DNA from: Streptomyces sp. NBC_00370
Lineage (GTDB): Bacteria > Actinomycetota > Actinomycetes > Streptomycetales > Streptomycetaceae
DNA length: 64,000 bases
Assembly: GCF_036084755.1 (NCBI RefSeq)
Contig: NZ_CP107968.1
Span: forward strand, 3,689,501-3,753,500
Direction of reading: 5' to 3'
The notes beneath the pieces were generated by a model. That model was not told the origin of the DNA and did no database searches. It was given only the letters and a program-made list of their open reading frames with translations. Positions 33,029 to 43,807 of the stretch are shown in pieces (the first letter of the stretch is position 1; each line of letters begins with the position of its first letter). The position numbers and the translations under genes were made by a program.

Positions 33029-34632
33029 TCACATCCGGAAGACGCCGAAGCCGCCCCGCACGCCCTCGACCGGGGCGGTGTGGATGGCGGACAGGCACAG
33101 GCCAAGGACCGTGCGGGTGTCGCGCGGGTCGATGACCCCGTCGTCGTACAGCCGCCCGGACAGGAACGTGGGCAGCGACTCCGACTCGATCTGCGCCTCC
33201 ACCATCGCGCGCAGCGCCGCGTCGCCCTCGGCAGCCTGGTCGACGTATCGCTGTCCCTTCGCCGCCGCCGATGCGCGGGCCACGATCGAGAGCACGCCGG
33301 CCAGTTGCTGCGGTCCCATCACCGCCGACTTGGCGCTCGGCCACGCGAACAGGAAGCGCGGGTCGTACGCCCGGCCGCACATGCCGTAGTGCCCTGCCCC
33401 GTACGAGGCGCCCATCAGCACCGACAGGTGTGGCACCTTGGAGTTGGCGACGGCGTTGATCATCATCGCGCCGTGTTTGATGATGCCGCCCTGCTCGTAC
33501 TCCCTGCCGACCATGTAGCCGGTGGTGTTGTGCAGGAACAGCAGCGGAATGTCGCGCTGGTTGGCGAGCTGGATGAACTGCGCCGCCTTCTGCGACTCGG
33601 CGCTGAACAACACGCCCTGGGCGTTGGCGAGTACGCCCACCGGGTAGCCGTGCAGCCGCGCCCAGCCGGTCACCAGGCTCGGTCCGTACAGCGCCTTGAA
33701 CTCGTCGAAGTCCGAGCCGTCCACGATCCGCGCGATCACCTCGCGCGGGTCGAAGGGGACCTTCAGATCGCCGGGGACGATGCCGAGCAGCTCCTCCCCG
33801 TCGTACTTCGGCTCCTCGGCGGGCCCTGGATCCGGCTGCGCCTTGCGCCAGTTGAGCCGGGCGACGATACGGCGGGCCTGGCGCAGCGCGTCCGGCTCGT
33901 CCTCGGCGAAGTGGTCGGCGAGCCCCGACGTACGGGCGTGCATCTCGGCGCCGCCCAGCGACTCGTCGTCGCTCTCCTCGCCCGTGGCCATCTTCACCAG
34001 CGGCGGTCCGCCGAGGAAGACCTTCGACCGCTCCTTGATCATGACGGTGTGGTCGGACATCCCGGGCACGTAGGCCCCGCCGGCCGTCGAGTTGCCGAAG
34101 ACGACGGCGACGGTGGGGATGCCGGCGGCGGACAGCCGGGTGAGGTCGCGGAAGAGCGCCCCGCCCGGGATGAATATCTCCTTCTGGGACGGCAGATCGG
34201 CGCCGCCCGACTCGACCAGGCTGATGACCGGCAGCCGGTTCTCGAAGGCGATCTGGTTGGCTCGCAGGGCCTTCTTCAACGTCCACGGGTTCGACGAACC
34301 ACCGCGTACCGTCGGGTCGTTGGCGGTGATCAGACACTCCACGCCCTCGACCACACCGATCCCGGTGACCATCGACGCACCCACGGGGTAGTCGCTCCCC
34401 CACGCAGCGAGCGGTGACAGTTCGAGGAACGGGGTGTCGGGGTCGAGCAGCAGCTCGATCCGCTCCCGCGCCAGCAGCTTCCCCCGCTTTCGGTGCCGGG
34501 CGACGTACTTCTCACCGCCGCCCGCGAGCGCCTTGGCGTGTTCGGCGTCCAGTTCGGTGAGCTTGGCGAGCATCGCGTCGCGGTGGGCGGTGTGTTCGGC
34601 GGACGCGGGGTCGAGGGCCGACGCGAGGACGG

Positions 34633-34636
<4 letters not shown>
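33029..34636 (-). CDS. Acyl-CoA carboxylase beta subunit (carboxyltransferase)
   Basis: A 535-residue carboxyltransferase with N- and C-terminal crotonase-like halves (VISLVESGGADLPSQKEIF with TAGGAYVPGMSDHTVM; LFLHNTTGYMVGREYEQGGIIKHGAMMINA with GASYGAGHYGMCG). It resembles methylcrotonyl-CoA carboxylase beta (AccD1-like). The start is GTG 34636, 6 bases after GGAGG, and overlaps the AtuA-like stop by 4 bases. It forms the holoenzyme with the alpha subunit downstream. Confidence 0.93.
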
Positions 34637-36353
<1,717 letters not shown>

Positions 36354-36357
<4 letters not shown>

Positions 36358-37145
36358 CGCCCGCCCTTCCGCGGCCTGCCGGGCCCCGGCGGGCCCGCGA
36401 ACGCCTGCGCGATGTCCAGCCAGCGGTCGGCGTCGGCGCCGACGGCCCGTACCGCGAGGTCCGCCCGGTGGGCGCGCTGTGTCACCAGCAGGGCGAAGTC
36501 GAGGGCGGGGCCGGTGATCCGCTGGGCCGCGCCCTCGGGCCCGTACGTCCACAGCTCGCCGGCCGGGCCGGTGATCTCCACCCGGAACGGCTCGGCGGGC
36601 GGCTGCTCGCCGCGTACGAGATAGGCGTAGTCGCGGGCCCGTACGCCGATCCAGGCGACGTGCCGCAGCCGGGCGGTCGGTGGCGGGGTGACCCCCAGGG
36701 CCTCGGCGACGTCCAGGCCGTGCGCCCAGGTCTCCATCAGCCGGGCGGTCGCCATCGAAGCGGCGCTCATCGGCGGCCCGTACCAGGGGAAGCGCGCGCC
36801 GGACGGGGCCTCGCGCAGGGCCAGTTGGAGCTGTTCGCGGCCGGTGCGCCAGCGGTCGAGCAGCTCGGCGGGCGGGAGCGCGGCGCCCGTTTCGGCGCCG
36901 TCGTCCACGAAGGAGTCGGGGGCGGCCAGGGCCTTCGCCGCCTCTCCCGCGAAGGCGGTCTCGTCGGTCGCGGCGAGCAGGGCGGCCGTGTCGGTCCAGT
37001 GGAGATGGGCGATCTGGTGGGCGATCGTCCAGCCCGCGGCGGAGGTCGGCAGCGCCCAGTCCGCCGGGCCCAGCTCCCCTACCAGCCGGTCGAGTTCGGC
37101 GCTCTCGTCGCGCAGATCGTCAAGGACGGCGACAGGGTCGGCCAC
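36354..37145 (-). CDS. TIGR03084-family DinB/maleylpyruvate-isomerase-fold protein
   Basis: A 263-residue protein of the mycothiol-dependent metalloenzyme fold. Putative metal-binding histidines are in AHQIAHLHWTDTAAL and ETWAHGLDVAEALG. The C-terminus (residues 185-250) has the TIGR03084 sterol-carrier-like extension (FRVEITGPAGELWTYGPEGAAQRITGPALDFALLVTQ). Start GTG 37145 follows GGGGAG. It is the first gene of the five-gene operon. It might handle a thiol adduct or isomerise an intermediate; no activity is established. Confidence 0.83.
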
Positions 37146-37214
37146 GGGCGAACTCCCCTCGGGACAACACGGCGGTGTGCGTGTCCCGGAGCATGGCAGT
37201 GCCCGTAGAAACAA

Positions 37215-38270
37215 TCAAGCATGCTTGGTTTGCTTGTTACGGCCACGCCACCGGCCGCGCGCCGCGTCACGCCACCGGCCGCCCGCCGCCCCGCCGGGAC
37301 GGTTGCGCAACTGGCTGCGTACCGCGCCGATGCTGGCCGCGATCACCAGCGCGATGGCCAGCGCGTCCGTCGCCGACAGCGCCTGGTTCAGTACGAGGAA
37401 GCCGGCGCCCGCGGCGATGGCGGGCTCCAGGCTCATCAGCACGGCGAACGTCTGGGCGGGCAGCCGCCGCAGGGCCAGCAGCTCCAGCGTGTAGGGCAGT
37501 ACGGACGACATGACGGCGACGCAGAGCGCGAGCCCCAGCGTGGACGGCACCACCAGCTTCGCCCCGGACTCCACGATGCCCAGCGGCATGGCCAGCACGG
37601 CGCCGACCGCCATGGCCAGCGCGAGCCCGTCGGCCTGCGGGAAGCGCCGCCCGGTACGCGCGCTGAAGAGGATGTACGCCGCCCACATGGCGCCCGCGCC
37701 GAGCGCGTACGCCGTACCCAGCGGGTCGAGCCGGTCGAACGTCCCGCCGTTCAGCAGCACCACCCCGGCGAGCGCGCACCCGGCCCACACGACGCTGACC
37801 AGCCGGCGGGAGACGATCACGGAGAGCGCGAGCGGGCCGAGGACTTCCAGGGTCACGGCGGCGCCGAGCGGGATCCGGTCGGCGGCCTGGTAGAAGCTGC
37901 AGTTCATGGCGGCCATCACGGCGCCGAACGCCAGGACCGTCCCCCAGTCGGCGCGCGAGTGACCGCGCAGGGTCGGCCGGCAGACGACCAGCATCACGAC
38001 GGCGGCGAGCGCGAGCCGCAACGACACGACACCGAGGGCGCCGGCCCGCGGCATCAGCAGGACGGCGACGGCGGCGCCGAACTGGACGGAGAGCCCGCCG
38101 GACACGACGAGCGCGAGCGAGCCGAGGGAGCTGTGGCCTCCGCCGGGCCGCGTGGCAGCCGACGCGGCACCAGGCGCGGCGTCGGGTGCGGTTCCAGGCG
38201 CGGTTCCAGGCGCCGCACCCGCCGACAGGCCTGGCCCGCCCGCCACCGTGCCCGTTCGCGGCTCTTCCAC
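37215..38270 (-). CDS. EamA/DMT-family transporter (RhtA-like)
   Basis: A 351-residue inner-membrane transporter with about ten hydrophobic helices in two EamA repeats. The first 50 residues are an Ala/Pro/Gly-rich tail and the last 20 are basic. Such proteins usually export amino acids or metabolites (RhtA exports threonine/homoserine); the substrate here is unknown. GTG 38270 has GGAGG 7 bases upstream and is preferred over longer frames. A GGACT-CGC-AGTCC palindrome (about 38312-38324) lies in the divergent region shared with the MarR gene. Confidence 0.85.
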   Translation of the reverse strand: MEEPRTGTVAGGPGLSAGAAPGTAPGTAPDAAPGAASAATRPGGGHSSLGSLALVVSGGLSVQFGAAVAVLLMPRAGALGVVSLRLALAAVVMLVVCRPTLRGHSRADWGTVLAFGAVMAAMNCSFYQAADRIPLGAAVTLEVLGPLALSVIVSRRLVSVVWAGCALAGVVLLNGGTFDRLDPLGTAYALGAGAMWAAYILFSARTGRRFPQADGLALAMAVGAVLAMPLGIVESGAKLVVPSTLGLALCVAVMSSVLPYTLELLALRRLPAQTFAVLMSLEPAIAAGAGFLVLNQALSATDALAIALVIAASIGAVRSQLRNRPGGAAGGRWRDAARGRWRGRNKQTKHA

Positions 38271-38395
38271 CGAAATCCTCCCCACTCGCCCCGTGATGCC
38301 AGTCCACCATAGCGGACTCGCAGTCCAACGTAATGCACTCGACAATACGCAGTAGGTGTAGCGGTCATCCACCGATATAGTTGCCCGTATCAGGC

Positions 38396-38416
38396 ACTTG
38401 CATGGCACATGCAAGT
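38396..38416. promoter_or_regulatory. Perfect palindrome upstream of marR-MFS operon
   Basis: ACTTGCATG (38396-38404) and CATGCAAGT (38408-38416) are exact 9-base inverted arms with a 3-base spacer, 31 bases before the MarR start codon. A TATAGT box at 38376-38381 could place the transcription start a few bases before the palindrome. The MarR protein encoded next is the expected ligand-responsive binder. Confidence 0.65.
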
Positions 38417-38446
38417 TATGTGGCTCCGCCGGGGAGGGACAGCAGC

Positions 38447-38956
38447 ATGGGCGACGACGACGGACTCGTCACTCCGCTCGCGGAGGGAGTGGAGCGACTG
38501 ATGAACCTGTTCGTCAGAACCCGCGCGCACATGCTGGACAAGGCCCGCCACGACGTCGTCTGGTCGGCCCAGCTGCTGATGGGGACGCTCGTCACGCACG
38601 GCCCGATGCGCCTCAAGGAGCTGGCCGGCCTGGTGCAGTCCGACCCGTCCACGGTGAGCCGGCAGGTGGCGCAGCTCGTGCGCGACGGCTTCGTGGAACG
38701 CCGCGCCGACGCGGTGGACGGGCGTGCCAGTCTGCTGCTGGCGACCGACAAGGCCCGGCAGGCGGTCGCCGACCGCAAGCAGCTACGGGACCTGCACTAC
38801 GACCGGATGCTGCACACCTGGAACAGCCACGACCGCAACCAGCTCTCCGCGCTGCTGATGCGGTTCATCGACGACTTCGAGACCTACAAGACCGCACTCG
38901 CCGGCACCGACTGGACCACGGTCCGACCGGCGGGTCGAGAGGAGACCAGGCAATGA
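38447..38956 (+). CDS. MarR-family regulator of adjacent drug exporter
   Basis: A 169-residue MarR winged-helix protein (HGPMRLKELAGLVQSDPSTVSRQVAQLVRDGFVERRADAVDGR, with wing residues ASLLLATDKARQAV). ATG 38447 follows GGGGAGGG; an earlier ATG at 38381 lacks a site. ATGA overlap couples it to the MFS exporter. A perfect 9+3+9 palindrome upstream suggests autoregulation. Confidence 0.9.
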   Translation: MGDDDGLVTPLAEGVERLMNLFVRTRAHMLDKARHDVVWSAQLLMGTLVTHGPMRLKELAGLVQSDPSTVSRQVAQLVRDGFVERRADAVDGRASLLLATDKARQAVADRKQLRDLHYDRMLHTWNSHDRNQLSALLMRFIDDFETYKTALAGTDWTTVRPAGREETRQ

Positions 38957-40629
38957 GTACCACCGCCGGCGCCGCATCGGCCAACGCCGGCCCGGAGACC
39001 CCAGGGGAGGCGAACCGGACCGGCTACACGCACCGTCAGATCCTGGTGATCCTGTCCGGGCTGCTCCTGGGCATGTTTCTCGCAGCACTCGACCAGACCG
39101 TCGTCTCGACGGCGATCTACAAGATCGGCGAGAGTCTCAACGGGCTCACCGCACAGGCGTGGGTGACCACGGCCTTCCTCATCACCTCGACGATCGCGAC
39201 GCCGCTCTACGGCAAGCTGTCGGACCAGTACGGCCGCAAGCCGTTCTTCATCTTCGCCATCGCCGTCTTCATCGCGGGCTCCGCGCTCTGCACGCTGTCC
39301 ACGTCGATGTACATGCTGGCCGCCTTCCGTGCCTTCCAGGGCATAGGCGCCGGCGGTCTGTTCTCGCTGGCCCTCGCGATCATCGGCGACATCATCCCGC
39401 CGCGTGAACGTGCCAAGTACCAGGGCTACTTCATGGCCGTCTTCGGTACGTCCAGCGTCCTCGGCCCGGTGGTGGGCGGCGCACTGGCCGGCCAGGACAC
39501 GCTGGCCGGCATCGACGGCTGGCGCTGGATCTTCCTCATCAACGTCCCGATCGGCATCGGCGCGCTGGTCGTCGTGACCAAGGTCCTGCACCTGGAGCAC
39601 ACACCGCGCAAGCACCGCATCGACTTCGCGGGCGCCCTGAGCCTGATGGTCGCGCTCGTGCCGCTGCTGATCGTCGCCGAGCAGGGCAGGACCTGGGGCT
39701 GGGGTGCCGGTTCCTCGGTCACCTGCTACATCATCGGCGTTGTCGGCATCGTCGCCTTCCTGTTCGCCGAACGGCGCGCGGGGGACGAGGCGCTGCTGCC
39801 CATGCGGCTGTTCCGCAACAGCGTCTTCTCCGTCGGCGCCGCGCAGTCGCTGATCATCGGTATCGGCATGTTCGGCGGCATCACGCTGCTGCCGCTCTAC
39901 CTCCAGCTCGTCAAGGGCAACTCCCCGACGAAGGCCGGGCTGCTGACCCTGCCGCTCGTGCTCGGCATCATGTCGCTCTCGGTCGTGGCGGGTCAGATAA
40001 CCTCGCGCACCGGGCGTTACAAGATCTTCCCGATCATCGGCGGCGGACTGCTGGTGATCGGCATGCTGCTGCTGTGGCAGCTGAAGGCCGACAGCGGTCT
40101 GGTCTACACGGACGTCGCGATGTTCGTGGTCGGCGCCGGACTGGGTCTGAACATGCAGACCATCGTGCTGGCCATGCAGAACGCCGTGTCGCCACGTGAC
40201 ATCGGGGTCGCGACCTCGTCCACGACGTTCTTCCGGCAGATGGGCGGCACCCTCGGCGTCGCGGTCTTCCTGTCGATCGTCTACTCGATCGTCGGCGACA
40301 AGATCAGCTCGGCGTTCGCCGACGCCCGTGGCAGCGCCGCCTTCCAGGCGGCGGCCAAGGCCCATCCGGACCAGCTCAAGACGCTGACGTCGGCTTCGTC
40401 GGGGTCGGCGGGCACGCTCAACGACACCTCGTTCCTGAGCCACCTCGACCCGGCGCTGGCGCAGCCGTTCAAGGTGGGCTTCACCGGGGCGATATCCGTC
40501 GCGTTCCTGGTGGGTGCGGCCGTGCTGGTGATCGCGTTCGTGCTGGCCATGTTCATCAAGGAAGTACCGCTGCGGACCACGGCCGCCGCGTTCAGCAAGG
40601 AGCCTGCCGAGGCCGAGGCCAAGGCGTAG
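38953..40629 (+). CDS. MFS multidrug exporter, 14-helix DHA2 type
   Basis: A 558-residue membrane protein with 14 predicted helices. Motifs include LDQTVVSTAIYKIGE at helix 1, the loop GKLSDQYGRKPFF and motif C near VFGTSSVLGPVVGGAL. This is the EmrB/QacA drug:H+ antiporter class. It is co-translated with the MarR regulator, which should induce it on drug contact. A 16-bp stem terminator follows. Confidence 0.92.
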   Translation: MSTTAGAASANAGPETPGEANRTGYTHRQILVILSGLLLGMFLAALDQTVVSTAIYKIGESLNGLTAQAWVTTAFLITSTIATPLYGKLSDQYGRKPFFIFAIAVFIAGSALCTLSTSMYMLAAFRAFQGIGAGGLFSLALAIIGDIIPPRERAKYQGYFMAVFGTSSVLGPVVGGALAGQDTLAGIDGWRWIFLINVPIGIGALVVVTKVLHLEHTPRKHRIDFAGALSLMVALVPLLIVAEQGRTWGWGAGSSVTCYIIGVVGIVAFLFAERRAGDEALLPMRLFRNSVFSVGAAQSLIIGIGMFGGITLLPLYLQLVKGNSPTKAGLLTLPLVLGIMSLSVVAGQITSRTGRYKIFPIIGGGLLVIGMLLLWQLKADSGLVYTDVAMFVVGAGLGLNMQTIVLAMQNAVSPRDIGVATSSTTFFRQMGGTLGVAVFLSIVYSIVGDKISSAFADARGSAAFQAAAKAHPDQLKTLTSASSGSAGTLNDTSFLSHLDPALAQPFKVGFTGAISVAFLVGAAVLVIAFVLAMFIKEVPLRTTAAAFSKEPAEAEAKA

Positions 40630-40659
40630 GACGCTCCGCACGCATTCTCCGCACACCGG

Positions 40660-40694
40660 CGCCGGGGCGGGATGGTCTCCATCCCGCCCCGGCG
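40660..40694. terminator. Strong bidirectional terminator hairpin
   Basis: CGCCGGGGCGGGATGG (40660-40675) and its exact complement CCATCCCGCCCCGGCG (40679-40694) form a 16-bp stem with a 3-base loop between the convergent MFS gene and the FAD/Fe-S gene. There is no T-run, as is usual for GC-rich actinomycetes. Confidence 0.8.
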
Positions 40695-40704
40695 TCGTCG
40701 CGTC

Positions 40705-43581
40705 TCAGGACCGCGCGTCCAGGGCCCGCGCCAGCACCTCCGCCAGATGGTGTGCCTCGCGTCCCGCCAGCTGTTCCAGCTGGGTACGGCACGAGAAACC
40801 GTCCGCCAGCAGCTCCATGCTCTCCCCTGCCGCCCGCACGGCCGGCAGGAGTTGGTCCTCGGCGCAGGCCACCGACACGTCGTAGTGGCCCTTCTCGAAA
40901 CCGAAGTTGCCCGCGAGACCGCAGCAGCCGCCGCTCAACTCGCCCGTCAGTCCGGCCCGTTCACGCAGTCTGCGCTCGGCGGCGTCGCCGAGCACGGCGT
41001 GCTGGTGGCAGTGCGTCTGGCCGGCCACCGGACGGTCGACGCGGGGCGGCTGCCAGTCCCCCGCGCACTCCTCCAGCGCCTGCGCGAAGGTACGCACCGA
41101 CGCGGCCAGCCGCGCCGCGCGCGGGTCGTCGCCCAGCAGCTCCGGCAGGTCCGTCTTCAGCGCGGCGGCGCAGCTCGGTTCCAGCACCACCACCGGCAGC
41201 CCCTCGTCGAGCAGCGGTTCCATGACGTCGAGTGTGCGGCGCATGACCGTGCGCGCCCGGTCGAGCTGGCCGGTGGAGACGTACGTCAGCCCGCAGCACA
41301 CCTGACCGCCGTCCGGCGGCGCGACCAGGCCCATCCCGGCCGCCTCCATCACGCGTACGGCGGCCCGGCCGACCGAGGGCGAGAGATGGTCGGTGAAGGT
41401 GTCGGGCCACAGCACGGCGGTACGGGCCTGCTCCGTCGACCGGCCCTTCGTGTGCCGCCGCCACCAGCGCGTGAACGTCTCGGGCGCCAGCCGCGGGATC
41501 GTACGCTCCGGGGTGATCCCGCCGAGCCGCTTCGCGAGCGCCGCCAGCGGCGCGACCCGCGCGCCCGCGTTGAGCAGCCGGGCGTACGGCGCCGCCAGCC
41601 GCAGCCAGCGCGGCAGCAGGCCCATCGTGTAGTGCGCCATGGGCCTGCGCCTGCCCCGGTAGTGCTGGTGCAGGAACTCCGCCTTGTACGTGGCCATGTC
41701 GACGCCCACCGGGCAGTCGCTGCGGCAGCCCTTGCAGGACAGGCACAGGTCGAGCGCGTCCCGTACCTCCGTCGAGCGCCAGCCGTCGGTCACGATGCCC
41801 TCGGTCGCGCTCCCTTCGGGGCCGCTCGCGTCGCCTGCCAGCATCTCGTGCAGCAGCCGGGCCCGGCCGCGGGTGGAGTGCTGCTCCTCGCCCGTCGCGC
41901 GGAACGAGGGACACATCACCCCCGCCCCCGAACTCGGCCCGGCGACACGGCACTTGGCGACGCCCACACAGCGTCGTACCGCCGCGGAGAAGTCGCCGCC
42001 CTCCGGACCGTCGTGCGGGTAGCCGAAGGCCACGTCGACCGGCCGCCGGGGCAGTACGGCGAAGCGCAGGTTCTCGTCGAGCCGGGCCGGACGGGCCAGC
42101 ACGCCGGGGTTCAGTCCGCCCGCCGGGTCCCACAGGTCCTTGAACCGGCCGAAGAGGGCGACCAGTTCGTCGCCGTACATCTTCGGCAGCAGCTCGGCGC
42201 GCGCCAGCCCGTCGCCGTGCTCCCCCGACAGCGATCCGCCGTGGGCGACGACCAGTTCGGCCGTGTCCTGCGAGAAGGCGCGAAAGCGCCGTACGCCGTC
42301 CTCACTCATCAGGTCGAAGTCGATGCGGACATGGATGCAGCCGTCCCCGAAGTGCCCGTACGGGGTTCCGCGCAGGCCATGTTGGGCGAGCAGCGCGCGG
42401 AACTCCCGCAGGTACGGGCCGAGTCGGGCGGGCGGCACGGCGCAGTCCTCCCAACCGGGCCATGCCTCGCTGCCGTCGGGCATCCGGGTCGCCGTGCCGG
42501 ACGCGTCCTCCCGTACCCGCCACAGCGCGCGCTGTCCGGCCGGGTCGGTGACGATCCGGCCGTCCAGCGCGTCGGCGGCGCCAAGGATCTCCGCTGCGCG
42601 CGCCCGCGCCTCGGCCGGTGTCGTGCCACCGGTCTCCACGAACAGCCAGGCGGCGCCGCGCGGCAGGTCGTGGCCGGGGCTGACCAGGTCTTCCGCCATG
42701 CCCTCGACGGTGAGCGGGTGGTACGGGAGCAGTCCTGCCGCCGCCTCCGCCGCCGCGCTCTCGTCGGCGTAGCCGATGACGGCGAGCGCGCGTGCGGCGG
42801 GCGCGTCGACGAGCCGTACGGTCGCTTCGGTGAGCACGCCGAGGGTGCCCTCGCTGCCGCAGTAGGCGCGGGCGACGTCCACGCCCGACTCGGGCAGCAG
42901 GGCGTCCAGGGCGTAGCCGGAGATCCGGCGGGGCAGCCCGGTGGGGTAACCGGTGCGCAGCAGGGCGAGGTTGTGGTCGACCAGTTCGCGCAGGCCTTCG
43001 GGGGCGCCGTCCGCGCCGTGCCGGCCCTTGGCCAGCTCCAGGGGCCGGCCCCCGTAGGTGATGACGGACAGGGCGTGGACGTTGTCGGCCGTCGTCCCCC
43101 AGGCGACCGAGTGTGATCCGCAGGAGTTGTTGCCGATCATCCCGCCGAGCGTGCAGCGGCTGTGCGTGGACGGATCGGGTCCGAAGGTCAGCCCGTGGTG
43201 CCGTACGGCGGCGCGCAGGTCGTCCAGGACGACGCCGGGCTGGACGACGGCCGTACGGGCCTGCGCGTCCACGGCGAGGATGCCGCGCATGTGGCGGGTG
43301 AAGTCGAGGACCACCCCGACGCCGGTGGCCTGCCCGGCGATGGAGGTCCCCGCGCCGCGCGCCACCACCGGCACGCCGTGCTCGCGGCACACGGCGAGCG
43401 CCGCCGCCACGTCCGCCGCGTCGCGCGGCGCGACGACGCCGACCGGCACCCGCCGGTAGTTGGACGCGTCCATCGTGTGCAGTGCGCGCGCGGCCACACC
43501 GAACTCCACATCGCCGCGCACCGCTCCGCGCAGTTCCCGTGCGAGCGCCGTCGCCGTCGCCGTCCTCCGCTGCTCAGCCAT
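40705..43581 (-). CDS. FAD-linked oxidase fused to Fe-S/CCG domain (D-lactate dehydrogenase-like)
   Basis: A 958-residue fused flavo-iron-sulfur oxidoreductase. An FAD-binding PCMH domain covers about residues 40-270 (VPVVARGAGTSIAGQATGVGVVLD and THSRCTLGGMIGNNSCGSHS). The FAD-oxidase C domain covers about 270-540 (GHFGDGCIHVRIDFDL, GSLSGEHGDGLARA). 4Fe-4S ligands lie in MCPSFRATGEEQHSTRGRA and CLSCKGCRSDCPVG. Two CCG-type segments (VCCGLTY and GGCCGLAGNFGFEKG) end the protein. It likely oxidises D-lactate or another D-2-hydroxy acid and passes electrons to quinone. ATG 43581. Confidence 0.9.
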   Translation of the reverse strand: MAEQRRTATATALARELRGAVRGDVEFGVAARALHTMDASNYRRVPVGVVAPRDAADVAAALAVCREHGVPVVARGAGTSIAGQATGVGVVLDFTRHMRGILAVDAQARTAVVQPGVVLDDLRAAVRHHGLTFGPDPSTHSRCTLGGMIGNNSCGSHSVAWGTTADNVHALSVITYGGRPLELAKGRHGADGAPEGLRELVDHNLALLRTGYPTGLPRRISGYALDALLPESGVDVARAYCGSEGTLGVLTEATVRLVDAPAARALAVIGYADESAAAEAAAGLLPYHPLTVEGMAEDLVSPGHDLPRGAAWLFVETGGTTPAEARARAAEILGAADALDGRIVTDPAGQRALWRVREDASGTATRMPDGSEAWPGWEDCAVPPARLGPYLREFRALLAQHGLRGTPYGHFGDGCIHVRIDFDLMSEDGVRRFRAFSQDTAELVVAHGGSLSGEHGDGLARAELLPKMYGDELVALFGRFKDLWDPAGGLNPGVLARPARLDENLRFAVLPRRPVDVAFGYPHDGPEGGDFSAAVRRCVGVAKCRVAGPSSGAGVMCPSFRATGEEQHSTRGRARLLHEMLAGDASGPEGSATEGIVTDGWRSTEVRDALDLCLSCKGCRSDCPVGVDMATYKAEFLHQHYRGRRRPMAHYTMGLLPRWLRLAAPYARLLNAGARVAPLAALAKRLGGITPERTIPRLAPETFTRWWRRHTKGRSTEQARTAVLWPDTFTDHLSPSVGRAAVRVMEAAGMGLVAPPDGGQVCCGLTYVSTGQLDRARTVMRRTLDVMEPLLDEGLPVVVLEPSCAAALKTDLPELLGDDPRAARLAASVRTFAQALEECAGDWQPPRVDRPVAGQTHCHQHAVLGDAAERRLRERAGLTGELSGGCCGLAGNFGFEKGHYDVSVACAEDQLLPAVRAAGESMELLADGFSCRTQLEQLAGREAHHLAEVLARALDARS

Positions 43582-43807
43582 GGCTCCAGGATGCCCCCTA
43601 AAGCGAAACAGGAGCCCGTTTCGTCACGTATGGCACACCGGCACCACGGCTACAGCACAGAAGAATCCCAACAGGAAGCTCCCAAACTGATCGTCAATTC
43701 TCCTATAGTGGGCACGGTTTGATCATTATTCAACATGACCATGTCGCTTCAGACCGTCGCCGACCGACCGCCACCCCCCGTCCCCCCTTCTTTACGAGGT
43801 AGCCGAT
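43582..43807. other. Divergent region upstream of the conservon
   Basis: This 226-base gap is AT-richer than its neighbours near 43680-43740 and has CGAAAC/GTTTCG inverted arms at about 43603-43622. It should hold the promoters of both the conservon and the FAD/Fe-S gene. A short ATG frame at 43735 is out of frame with the kinase and not supported. Confidence 0.5.

Noticed and set aside
30999..34403. Leftward frame joining carboxylase alpha with 1100-plus residues
   Set aside because: The upstream part is a shadow of the carboxyltransferase gene in another frame; the biotin carboxylase starts at ATG 33017 with its own ribosome binding site.
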